Positions 1 to 6,003 of a stretch of 6,040 nt of DNA are shown in pieces. A program made the translations under genes and the position numbers. The DNA lies in the NCBI GenBank assembly GCA_016282815.1, contig JAEELU010000044.1:1-6040 (forward strand), written 5' to 3'. Positions within the stretch are counted from its first letter, which is position 1. Each line of letters begins with the position of its first letter. The DNA comes from Acholeplasmatales bacterium. Its GTDB lineage: Bacteria > Bacillota_I > Bacilli_A > Acholeplasmatales > Anaeroplasmataceae. Under the pieces are notes generated by a model. The model made no database searches, was not told where the DNA came from, and worked only from the letters and a program-made list of their open reading frames with translations.

Positions 1-1004
1 ATTCATATCACGAGCATCAATTACGACATACATGGGAATATACTGACTCTATTGGAGCAACCTTAGGATTAAAGATTACTCCACTTAAAAGAGTTGGTGT
101 ATATGTTCCAGGTGGTAAGGCAGCATACCCTTCATCTGTTATGATGAATGTATTACCAGCAAAGGTTGCTGGTGTTAAGGAAATCATTATGGTTACTCCA
201 GCTGTAGGTGGAGTTGTTAACCCGCTAGTACTTGCTGCAGCCTATGTATGTGAGGTAGATCACGTATTTAAGATTGGTGGCGCACATGCTATTGCGGCAC
301 TTGCTTATGGAACTGAAACTATTCCACAGGTTGATAAGATTGTAGGACCTGGTAATATTTATGTTGCTTTAGCTAAAAAGGAGGTATTTGGTTTAGTTGG
401 TATCGATTCTATCGCTGGACCATCAGAAATTGCCATTATAGCTGATAAAACTTGTAATGTTAATTATGTAGCCTCTGATATGCTTGGACAGGCTGAGCAT
501 GATGAGATTGCTTCAAGCACATTATTTATTACTGACTACGATAAGGCAGTAGAAATTAAAGAGAAAATGATTGAATATACAAATAGTGCTGAAAGAAAGG
601 CAATACTTGAAAAATCCCTATCTAATACATCTAAGATTATTGTATGTAAGGATATAGATGAGGCTATTATGTATACTAATAGACTAGCTCCTGAGCATCT
701 AGAGCTTGCACTCGATAGTGCAAGAAGCATTCTAGATAAAATCGATAATGCAGGTGCTATCTTCATTGGACATAATTCAGCAGAAGCATTTGGTGATTAT
801 ATGGCAGGTACTAACCATGTTTTACCTACATGTGGTACTGCGAGATTCTTTTCACCTCTTAATGTAGATGATTTTATAAAGAGAACATCACTAATCGAGC
901 TATCTAAGGATGCAGTAAATGATTTAGTTGATGATGTTGATATCTTTGCACAATGTGAGGGCTTAACTATGCACGCTCTATCTGCGAGGGTAAGAAAGGA
1001 GTAA
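1..1004 (+). CDS. hisD: Histidinol dehydrogenase, 5'-truncated by window edge
   Basis: This enzyme carries out the last two steps of histidine synthesis, the NAD-dependent four-electron oxidation of L-histidinol to L-histidine; it is a cytosolic zinc enzyme. The reading frame is already open at the left edge (first full codon at 3) and gives 333 residues; by alignment from memory with the 434-residue E. coli protein about 96 N-terminal residues are missing. The ATG at 141 is internal, because family motifs (YHEHQ, GVYVPGG) lie upstream of it. Residues numbered from position 3: Zn/substrate ligands Gln163 and His166 (GQAEHD), Asp265 (GDYMAGTNHVLPT) and His324 (GLTMH); catalytic Glu231-His232 (APEHL); NAD/substrate motifs GPGN (Asn118) and GPSE (Ser141). 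Odd: the usual GGAQAIAAL motif reads GGAHAIAAL (His95, codon 285-287). The stop TAA is one base before hisC. Identification is secure; only the 5' end is unseen. Confidence 0.97.
   Translation, partial: SYHEHQLRHTWEYTDSIGATLGLKITPLKRVGVYVPGGKAAYPSSVMMNVLPAKVAGVKEIIMVTPAVGGVVNPLVLAAAYVCEVDHVFKIGGAHAIAALAYGTETIPQVDKIVGPGNIYVALAKKEVFGLVGIDSIAGPSEIAIIADKTCNVNYVASDMLGQAEHDEIASSTLFITDYDKAVEIKEKMIEYTNSAERKAILEKSLSNTSKIIVCKDIDEAIMYTNRLAPEHLELALDSARSILDKIDNAGAIFIGHNSAEAFGDYMAGTNHVLPTCGTARFFSPLNVDDFIKRTSLIELSKDAVNDLVDDVDIFAQCEGLTMHALSARVRKE
995..1001 (+). promoter_or_regulatory. Ribosome binding site of hisC
   Basis: AAAGGAG lies inside the last codons of hisD, 4 nt before the hisC ATG at 1006. With a single base between the hisD stop and this ATG, it supports reinitiation or coupling and fixes the hisC start. 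Confidence 0.75.
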
Positions 1005-1005
1005 T

Positions 1006-2031
1006 ATGAAATATATTAAGGAAAGCTTTAAGGGATTAAAGCCATATCACTCTAGTCTAATCACAGATGGTATTATCCTAAACGCAAATGAATCTCCTTA
1101 TAACCCACCAAAGGAAATAATAGATTTATTTAAGAAGGAAATCGAGAATGTTGAATTTAATCGTTATCCTGATATGGACGAAAGAGCATTATGTCAGGCT
1201 ATCGCTGATAAATTCAAAATTAATCCAAATAATGTAACAATCGGTGTTGGATCTGATGAGCTTTTAGATTGTGTATTTAGAGCTGTACTAAATAAGGGTG
1301 ATGAGGTAATTGGATTTTCTCCATCATTCTCAATGTATAAGGTATTTACAGAGCTTGTAGGTGGTAAATACATTGAAATATTTGGTGATGATTATTTATT
1401 TAATATCGATGATTTAATTAATGGTATTAAAAATAATAATCCAAAGCTTGTATTAATTTGCTCACCTAATAACCCAACAGGACAATATATAGCTGAGGCT
1501 GATGCTAGACGTATCATCGAATCAACAGATGCCTTAGTATTACTAGATTTAGCATATATTGATTTTAGTGATAATGACTATAGTAATATTGCTTTAGATT
1601 ATGATAATGTAATAGTATTTAGAACCTTCTCTAAGGCTATGAGCCTACCATCAATTAGATGTGGATATGCTATATCAAGAGATTTTAATATCGATATGAT
1701 TAATTCTATAAAGGCTCCATATTCTGTAACAACAATGTCTCAGATTATGGCTACTATAGCAATTAAGAATTTCGATTTATATAAAGATCAAATTGACTTA
1801 ATCAAGTCTGAAAGAGAAAGATTATATAATGAATTAAATAAGCTTGGATTTAATTGCTATAAAAGCCAAGCAAATTTTATCTTTGTAACAATGGATGATA
1901 AATATAATGAGGTATTATTAGAAAATAAGATTTATATCCGTAAATTTAAATCTAATATTTACCGTATTACTGTTGGTAGTAAGGATGAAAATAATAAGCT
2001 AATCGAGGTGTTAAAATGCGTAAAGCTTTAG
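1006..2031 (+). CDS. hisC: Histidinol-phosphate aminotransferase
   Basis: A PLP-dependent fold-type I aminotransferase that converts imidazole-acetol phosphate plus glutamate to L-histidinol phosphate and 2-oxoglutarate; a cytosolic dimer in known members. Its 341 residues are close to the family norm (356 in E. coli). Visible motifs: LNANESPY (25-32), NRYPD with Tyr54 (the Tyr that reaches the partner subunit's cofactor), SPNNPTG (153-159, Asn for the PLP ring), Asp181 and Tyr184 in LLDLAYIDF, the Schiff-base Lys210 in RTFSKAMSLPSIRCGYA with Arg218, and Arg320 in YRITVGS for substrate binding. The family usually reads DEAY at 181-184; here it is DLAY. The ATG at 1006 follows AAAGGAG (995-1001) by 4 nt and matches the usual N-terminus. 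The gene's last 16 nt overlap the start of hisB. Confidence 0.97.
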   Translation: MKYIKESFKGLKPYHSSLITDGIILNANESPYNPPKEIIDLFKKEIENVEFNRYPDMDERALCQAIADKFKINPNNVTIGVGSDELLDCVFRAVLNKGDEVIGFSPSFSMYKVFTELVGGKYIEIFGDDYLFNIDDLINGIKNNNPKLVLICSPNNPTGQYIAEADARRIIESTDALVLLDLAYIDFSDNDYSNIALDYDNVIVFRTFSKAMSLPSIRCGYAISRDFNIDMINSIKAPYSVTTMSQIMATIAIKNFDLYKDQIDLIKSERERLYNELNKLGFNCYKSQANFIFVTMDDKYNEVLLENKIYIRKFKSNIYRITVGSKDENNKLIEVLKCVKL

Positions 2032-2600
2032 TAGAAAGAAAGACAAAGGAAACTGATATCAAGATTGAATTAAATCTTGATGGTGAAGGAAAATATAATA
2101 TCGATAGTGGAATTGGCTTTTTTGATCATATGCTAGAGGCTTTATCTAAGCATTCTGGCTTCGATTTAAATGTTAAATGTAATGGCGATTTAAAGGTTGA
2201 TAGCCACCATACAGTAGAGGATACTGGTATTGTATTAGGTGATGCATTTAATAAGGCACTAGTATCTAAGGATGGTATTGCTAGATACTTTTCATTCACA
2301 ATTCCAATGGATGATGCACTTGTTATGTGTGCAGTAGATTTATGTGGTAGAAGCTATTATGAATCTAATTGTCACTTCGACACATTAAAGTGCGGTGAAT
2401 TCGAGACAGAAACAACAGATGAGTTCTTTAGAAGCTTCGCTGATAATGCGAAAATTAATTTACATTTTGTAATATTAAGAGGCTATAATGCTCATCATAT
2501 TATTGAGGCTATGTTTAAATCTATGGCTAAGTGCCTTAAGGAGGCAGTAAAAATAGATTCTACAATTAAAGGTAGCCTATCTACAAAGGGTGTTATTTAA
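2016..2600 (+). CDS. hisB: Imidazoleglycerol-phosphate dehydratase (monofunctional)
   Basis: Converts D-erythro-imidazole-glycerol phosphate to imidazole-acetol phosphate, the substrate of HisC. The 194 residues are the typical length of the monofunctional enzyme; the N-terminal phosphatase domain of the enterobacterial bifunctional HisB is absent. Motifs: the canonical opening MRKALVERKTKETDIKIEL, GFFDHML (34-40), HHTVED (64-69), a second HHIIEA (about 160-165) and the STKGVI tail (about 189-194). The two His-rich motifs are the duplicated Mn-binding signatures of the family, in which the enzyme assembles as a 24-mer. The ATG at 2016 lies 16 nt inside the end of hisC, preceded by GAGGTG (2005-2010) at 5 nt; the motif-perfect N-terminus confirms it. 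Its TAA shares one base with the hisH start (TAATG). Confidence 0.97.
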   Translation: MRKALVERKTKETDIKIELNLDGEGKYNIDSGIGFFDHMLEALSKHSGFDLNVKCNGDLKVDSHHTVEDTGIVLGDAFNKALVSKDGIARYFSFTIPMDDALVMCAVDLCGRSYYESNCHFDTLKCGEFETETTDEFFRSFADNAKINLHFVILRGYNAHHIIEAMFKSMAKCLKEAVKIDSTIKGSLSTKGVI

Positions 2601-3202
2601 TGATAGCGATTATTGATTATGGCATTGGTAATTTAGGTAGTGTAAAGAATGCCTTTGATTATTTAAATATTGAATCAGTTATCACAAAGGATAAGGATGT
2701 AATACTTAATGCCGATAAGGTAATATTACCTGGTGTTGGTGCATTTTCTGATGCTATTAATACATTTAATAGCCTAGGCTTTGATAAGGTAATTGATGAG
2801 CTAATGAAGAAGAATACTCCTATACTTGGTATTTGTGTTGGTATGCAAATGCTATTTGAAAGAAGCTTTGAGTATGGAGTACATAAGGGCTTAGGATTAC
2901 TAAAGGGTGATTTCGTTAAATTTGATGAAAAGAATGATTTAGTACCTGAAATTGGCTGGAATCAAATTAAGGTGATGGATAATTCTATTATCCTTGATGG
3001 ATTAGATAATAAGGATTGCTATTTCGTGCATTCATATTATTTATCTAATTATGATCCTAAGGATGTAATTGGCTATACAGAATATGCAGGTGTTATATAT
3101 CCATCTGCAGTAAGACGTGGTAATTTGTTCGCAACTCAATTTCATCCAGAAAAATCTGGAGATGTTGGTTTAAGTATACTTAAGAAATTTGGTGAATTAT
3201 AG
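2600..3202 (+). CDS. hisH: Imidazole glycerol phosphate synthase, glutaminase subunit
   Basis: Class I (triad) glutamine amidotransferase that releases ammonia from glutamine and passes it to HisF for IGP and AICAR formation. The 200 residues match the family. Motifs: IDYGIGNLGSVKNAF (5-19), PGVGAF (44-49, oxyanion region), nucleophile Cys79 in GICVGMQ, and His182 and Glu184 in ATQFHPEKSGDVGL, which complete the triad. Trp120-Asn121 (GWN) corresponds to the interface segment that touches HisF. The conserved PHMGWN reads PEIGWN here, with His replaced by Glu117. The ATG overlaps the hisB stop by one base, with AAAGGG (2585-2590) 9 nt upstream. The TAG stop overlaps the hisA GTG start by one base. 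The adjacent hisF partner further down the operon supports the assignment. Confidence 0.97.
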   Translation: MIAIIDYGIGNLGSVKNAFDYLNIESVITKDKDVILNADKVILPGVGAFSDAINTFNSLGFDKVIDELMKKNTPILGICVGMQMLFERSFEYGVHKGLGLLKGDFVKFDEKNDLVPEIGWNQIKVMDNSIILDGLDNKDCYFVHSYYLSNYDPKDVIGYTEYAGVIYPSAVRRGNLFATQFHPEKSGDVGLSILKKFGEL

Positions 3203-3204
3203 TG
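3191..3204 (+). promoter_or_regulatory. Weak RBS and GTG start at the hisH/hisA junction
   Basis: GGTGA (3191-3195) stands 6 nt before the GTG at 3202, and the hisH stop TAG (3200-3202) shares its G with that GTG. No better purine tract lies at working distance. The arrangement suggests that ribosomes ending hisH restart on hisA; that is inference. Confidence 0.5.
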
Positions 3205-3912
3205 AAAATATTTCCCGCAATAGATTTGCATAACGGAAGAGCAGTAAGATTATATAAGGGTGATTACAATCAGGTTACTGATTATGGTAATCCACTAGAG
3301 GTTGCTAAAAGATGGAAATCTTTAGGTGCTACATTTTTACATTTAGTAGATTTAGATGGTGCTAAGGAGGGTAATTCCTTAAATCTAGCTGCTGTAAAAG
3401 AAATAATAGATAATGTTGATATTAAGCTTGAGCTTGGTGGTGGAATTAGAACTGAGGCTCAGGTTGATGATTTACTTAAATTAGGACTAGATAGAGTAAT
3501 AATTGGAAGTAAGGCATTAGACTTAGATTTCGTTAAAAGATTAATAGATAAACATGGTAGTGAAAAAATAGTGGTTGGGATAGATTCAAGAAATATGCTT
3601 ATATCTACTCACGGCTGGCTTGATATGACTGACATTAACGCGGTTGATTTTGCAAATAAGCTTAAGGCAATAGGCGTTAAAACTATTATATTCACTGATA
3701 TCTCTAAGGATGGTACATTAGAGGGAATCAATGTTAATCAAACAAAAGTGATGGTTGAAACAGGACTATCTATTATCGCATCGGGTGGAGCTAAGGCACT
3801 ATCTGATATCGAGTCTGCAAAGAATATTGGCTGTGGTGGTATCATTTTAGGTAAATCTATATATAACGGTGATATAGATTTAAAGCTTGCAATAGAAAAA
3901 TATGAGGATTAA
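3202..3912 (+). CDS. hisA: ProFAR isomerase (1-(5-phosphoribosyl)-5-[(5-phosphoribosylamino)methylideneamino]imidazole-4-carboxamide isomerase), GTG start
   Basis: A (beta/alpha)8 barrel enzyme that performs the Amadori rearrangement of ProFAR to PRFAR, the substrate of HisF. Its 236 residues are normal length. Visible: KIFPAIDL with catalytic Asp8; GGGIR phosphate loop (79-83); VGIDSR with catalytic Asp128; Trp139 in HGWLD; TDISKDGTL (166-174); ASGGA (193-197) and the second phosphate loop GGIILGKSIY (212-221). The start is GTG at 3202: it gives exactly the family N-terminus, and no in-frame ATG fits. It shares one base with the hisH TAG, and its Shine-Dalgarno is weak (GGTGA, 3191-3195), so expression probably relies on coupling to hisH. 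hisA and hisF are ancient paralogues, here side by side with a 2-nt gap. Confidence 0.97.
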   Translation: MKIFPAIDLHNGRAVRLYKGDYNQVTDYGNPLEVAKRWKSLGATFLHLVDLDGAKEGNSLNLAAVKEIIDNVDIKLELGGGIRTEAQVDDLLKLGLDRVIIGSKALDLDFVKRLIDKHGSEKIVVGIDSRNMLISTHGWLDMTDINAVDFANKLKAIGVKTIIFTDISKDGTLEGINVNQTKVMVETGLSIIASGGAKALSDIESAKNIGCGGIILGKSIYNGDIDLKLAIEKYED

Positions 3913-3914
3913 TT

Positions 3915-4670
3915 ATGCTATGTAAAAGAATTATTCCTTGCTTAGATGTTAAGGAAGGAAGAGTAGTTAAGGGTGTAAATTTCATAGGGCTTAGGGATGC
4001 TGGTGACCCTGTAGAAATTGCTAAAGGGTACTCAGATAGCCTAGCTGATGAGGTAGTATTCTTAGATATTACAGCATCACACGAAAAAAGAGGTATTATC
4101 CTTGATGTAGTTAAGAAAACTGCTGAGGTTGTATTTATTCCCCTAACAGTAGGTGGAGGAATAAATTCTATAGAGGATATCCATAATTTACTTATGGCTG
4201 GAGCTGATAAGGTATCTATTAACTCAAGTGCTGTTAAAAATCCAAATCTAATAGTTGAGGGCTCACGTAAATATGGCTCACAATGTATCGTTGTTGCGAT
4301 AGATGCTAAATTTAATGGAGAATTCTATGAGGTATATATCCATGGTGGTAGAATACCTACAGGACTAGATGCCATTGAATGGGCTAAAAAGGTTGAATCA
4401 CTTGGAGCTGGTGAGATATTACTTACTAGTATGGATACTGATGGAGTTAAAAAGGGCTATGAGCTTAATTTAACTAAGCTTGTTAGCGAGGCTGTAAAAA
4501 TACCTGTTATCGCATCAGGTGGTGCAGGTTCAAAGGAAGATTTTTATAACTGCTTTAATGAAACTAAGGCAAGCGCATGCTTAGCTGCTAGCCTATTCCA
4601 TTACAAGGAGCTAGAAATAAAGGATCTAAAGGAATACCTAAAGGACAAGGGGGTCAGTGTTAGACTATGA
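3915..4670 (+). CDS. hisF: Imidazole glycerol phosphate synthase, cyclase subunit
   Basis: Barrel partner of HisH; it uses channelled ammonia to cleave and cyclise PRFAR into imidazole glycerol phosphate plus AICAR, which returns to purine synthesis. Its 251 residues are typical. Catalytic Asp11 (PCLDV) and Asp130 (VAIDAK) sit at the same numbers as in the well-studied Thermotoga enzyme. Lys19 (VVKG) is conserved, and all four residues of the ammonia gate, Arg5, Glu46, Lys99 and Glu167, are in place. Phosphate loops: VGGGI (79-83) and ASGGAGS (200-206). The ATG at 3915 is two bases after the hisA stop, with GAGGA (3904-3908) 6 nt upstream. The TGA stop overlaps the hisIE start as ATGA, which also shows that TGA is a stop in this organism. 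Confidence 0.97.
   Translation: MLCKRIIPCLDVKEGRVVKGVNFIGLRDAGDPVEIAKGYSDSLADEVVFLDITASHEKRGIILDVVKKTAEVVFIPLTVGGGINSIEDIHNLLMAGADKVSINSSAVKNPNLIVEGSRKYGSQCIVVAIDAKFNGEFYEVYIHGGRIPTGLDAIEWAKKVESLGAGEILLTSMDTDGVKKGYELNLTKLVSEAVKIPVIASGGAGSKEDFYNCFNETKASACLAASLFHYKELEIKDLKEYLKDKGVSVRL
4647..4653 (+). promoter_or_regulatory. Distant ribosome binding site of hisIE
   Basis: AAGGGGG inside the end of hisF is the only strong purine tract before the hisIE ATG. It lies 13 nt upstream, longer than the 5-9 nt seen at most other junctions here. The 4-nt ATGA overlap probably compensates by termination-reinitiation. Confidence 0.45.
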
Positions 4671-5314
4671 AAAAGGAAGAATTTATTAATTCAGTAAAAT
4701 TTGATGAGAATGGACTTGTTGTATGTGTTATTCAGGATTACCATGCTAAGAAGATTAGAATGGTTGCATACATGAATAAGGAAGCATTAGAAAAAACACT
4801 AGAAACAAGACAAATGACATATTATTCACGCTCTCGTAAATCATTATGGGTTAAGGGTGAAACATCAGGCTATTATCAATATATGCGTGGTGCCTCAATC
4901 GATTGTGATGGAGATGCTTTATTATTCCAGGTAGAGCAGGAGGGTGGAATCTCTTGCCATACTGGTAATCAGGTTTGCTTTTATAGAGATTTAGAGGATG
5001 ATAATCTATTTATCACTAATAGAACTAAATCAAATACATCTGATAATGAATTATTAAATCTAGAGGGCACAATTTCTGATAGAATTAAAAATCCTGTAGA
5101 GGGCTCATATACTAATTATCTAATCGATAAGGGTGAAAATAAGATACTTAAGAAGGTAGGAGAGGAAGCATCTGAAACAATCATTGCCTGCAAGGATGGT
5201 AAGCATGATGAGATTGTTGGTGAGATTGCTGATTTAATCTACCATTTAACAGTTGAGATGCAGGTTAAGAATGTATCTTGGAATGATGTATTTGATGAAT
5301 TAAAGAAGAGGTAA
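4667..5314 (+). CDS. hisIE: Bifunctional phosphoribosyl-AMP cyclohydrolase / phosphoribosyl-ATP pyrophosphatase
   Basis: A fusion that carries out steps two and three of the pathway: the C-terminal HisE domain hydrolyses PR-ATP to PR-AMP plus pyrophosphate, and the N-terminal HisI domain opens the purine ring to give ProFAR. The HisI part (about 1-108) shows LWVKGETSG (60-68), the metal cluster DCDGD (79-83) with Cys80, then Cys97-His98 and Cys104 in SCHTGNQVCFY. A polar linker (about 109-128) leads to HisE (about 129-215), a MazG-like all-alpha domain with EGSYTNYL (145-152), KVGEEASE (163-170) and EIADLIYH (186-193), which carry its Mg-binding acidic residues. The 215 residues are the usual fused length. 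The ATG overlaps the hisF stop by 4 nt (ATGA). The purine tract AAGGGGG (4647-4653) is rather far, 13 nt upstream. Confidence 0.96.
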   Translation: MKKEEFINSVKFDENGLVVCVIQDYHAKKIRMVAYMNKEALEKTLETRQMTYYSRSRKSLWVKGETSGYYQYMRGASIDCDGDALLFQVEQEGGISCHTGNQVCFYRDLEDDNLFITNRTKSNTSDNELLNLEGTISDRIKNPVEGSYTNYLIDKGENKILKKVGEEASETIIACKDGKHDEIVGEIADLIYHLTVEMQVKNVSWNDVFDELKKR

Positions 5315-5318
5315 TAAT

Positions 5319-5870
5319 ATGAGAAAGAATTTTGGTTCAAAGCCTTGGATTTATCCAGAGCCTGTATTAATTATTGGTACATATGATGAAAATAATAACC
5401 CTAATGCGATGAATGCTGCTTGGGGTGGTATATATGATTATGATAAGCTTGAAATTAATTTAGCTGAGCATAAGACAACAGAGAATTTAAGGATAAAAAA
5501 AGCATTCACTGTTTCTATCGCAACTAAATCAACATTAGTTGCTTCAGATTTCGTAGGAATAGTATCTGGCACTGATGATCCAGATAAAATGAAAAAATCA
5601 GGTCTACATGCTGTTAAGAGTGAATTTGTAGATGCACCTATATTTACTGAATATCCATTAACATTTGAATGTGAAATGATTTCAATGGGTGAGGATCTAA
5701 GAGTAGTAGGTAAAATTATAAATGTATCTGCAGATGAATCTATTTTAACAAATGGTAAAATAGATCCTAGTAAGCTTGAGGCCATTTCTTTTGACCCAGT
5801 AAATAATAAATATTTACTAGTTAAGGAAGTAGTAGGTAATGCCTTTAAGGATGGCTTAAAATTAAAATAA
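5319..5870 (+). CDS. Flavin reductase family protein (FMN-binding split barrel)
   Basis: The 183-residue protein fits the flavin reductase-like family (PF01613 type, related to flavoredoxin), which binds FMN in a split barrel and works as an NAD(P)H:flavin reductase or electron carrier. Visible: YPEPVLIIGTYDENNNPNAMNAAW spans 12-35, with the typical NAMxxAW flavin-binding stretch; THR-rich HKTTENL (51-57); FTVSI (63-67); ASDFVGIVSG (75-84); DKM (89-91); VDAPIFTEYPLTFEC (104-118); and GKIINVSADESIL (131-143). No signal peptide or membrane segment, so cytosolic. The ATG at 5319 follows the hisIE stop by 4 nt, with AGAGG (5307-5311) 7 nt upstream, so it appears to be the last gene of the his transcript; base composition matches its neighbours. 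It has no known role in histidine synthesis, and its partner and substrate cannot be told from the sequence. Confidence 0.85.
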   Translation: MRKNFGSKPWIYPEPVLIIGTYDENNNPNAMNAAWGGIYDYDKLEINLAEHKTTENLRIKKAFTVSIATKSTLVASDFVGIVSGTDDPDKMKKSGLHAVKSEFVDAPIFTEYPLTFECEMISMGEDLRVVGKIINVSADESILTNGKIDPSKLEAISFDPVNNKYLLVKEVVGNAFKDGLKLK

Positions 5871-5898
5871 TAGTTTCTAATATTAAAAAAAAGACTCG

Positions 5899-5914
5899 GT
5901 TATAGTGGTATAAC
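5899..5914. repeat. Inverted repeat GTTATA-GTGG-TATAAC
   Basis: A perfect 6-bp inverted repeat with a 4-nt centre. Its right half, with TGG before it, reads as an extended -10 (TG at 5906-5907, TATAAC at 5909-5914), but no good -35 lies upstream; only the A8 run is there. It could be a promoter core, an operator half-site pair, or part of an insertion-element end. The sequence does not decide. Confidence 0.4.
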
Positions 5915-5959
5915 AAAAGTAGACAAAGGATAAAAAATCCTAGTCTACTTTTTTGTTTT
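5915..5959 (+). terminator. Rho-independent terminator of the his operon
   Basis: The arms AAAAGTAGAC (5915-5924) and GTCTACTTTT (5943-5952) pair perfectly. An inner stem AGGA/TCCT (5927-5930 with 5938-5941) closes on a 7-nt A-rich loop (5931-5937), with small bulges at 5925-5926 and 5942. The T tract runs 5949-5954 and, after one G, continues 5956-5959. It begins 44 nt after the flavin reductase stop, so it likely ends the whole his transcript. In the reverse direction only four Us would follow the stem, so it is at best weakly bidirectional. Confidence 0.88.
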
Positions 5960-5964
5960 ATAAT
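5959..5964 (+). promoter_or_regulatory. Possible -10 element of the downstream ORF
   Basis: TATAAT matches the sigma-70/SigA -10 consensus and lies just beyond the terminator T tract, 42 nt before the ATG at 6007. The -35 position at 17-nt spacing (5936-5941, AATCCT) is a poor match, and there is no TG extension. In such AT-rich DNA this could be chance. If real, transcription would start near 5971. Confidence 0.3.
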
Positions 5965-5974
5965 AAATATATAC

Positions 5975-5990
5975 TTCTTCCTAGGAAGAA
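5975..5990. repeat. Perfect 16-bp palindrome, possible operator
   Basis: TTCTTCCTAGGAAGAA is its own reverse complement. It lies 4 nt before the Shine-Dalgarno of the following ORF and about 10 nt after the TATAAT element, a place where repressor operators often sit. As RNA it could form only a short hairpin with a 4-nt loop, and it does not sequester the Shine-Dalgarno. The binding protein is unknown. Confidence 0.5.
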
Positions 5991-5994
5991 ACGC

Positions 5995-6003
5995 GGAGGT
6001 GAT
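5995..6003 (+). promoter_or_regulatory. Near-perfect Shine-Dalgarno of the last ORF
   Basis: GGAGGTGAT is fully complementary to the 16S rRNA 3' end, and GGAGG stands 7 nt before the ATG at 6007. It is clearly stronger than the sites within the his operon, which supports the ATG at 6007 as a true start. Confidence 0.85.

Noticed and set aside
536..766. Minus-strand open frame of 76 codons inside hisD
   Set aside because: It is a shadow of a conserved coding region, has no recognisable domain, and lies opposite hisD codons that carry clear family motifs.
141..1004. hisD as a complete gene starting at the ATG at 141
   Set aside because: The frame is open from position 3 and carries conserved HisD sequence (YHEHQ, GVYVPGG) before 141; there is also no Shine-Dalgarno at this ATG.
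1793..1830. TTGACT and TATAAT inside hisC as an internal promoter
   Set aside because: The spacer is 26 nt, far from the 16-18 nt needed, and such hexamers are expected by chance in AT-rich DNA.
4667..4670. Alternative genetic code (TGA as Trp, as in mycoplasmas)
   Set aside because: All visible Trp residues at conserved positions use TGG, and TGA ends hisF at exactly the family length.
3202..4670. hisA/hisF pair as a recent tandem duplication
   Set aside because: Both barrels have their own family-specific motifs and catalytic contexts; the relationship is the ancient one common to all histidine pathways.
5438..5785. Minus-strand open frame of 115 codons inside the flavin reductase gene
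   Set aside because: It is antisense to a well-supported gene, its product has no recognisable family, and it is explained by codon bias of the opposite strand.
5915..5959. Riboswitch or T-box in the intergenic gap
   Set aside because: The structure is a simple stem with a T tract; no T-box or other conserved riboswitch elements are seen, and the space is too short.
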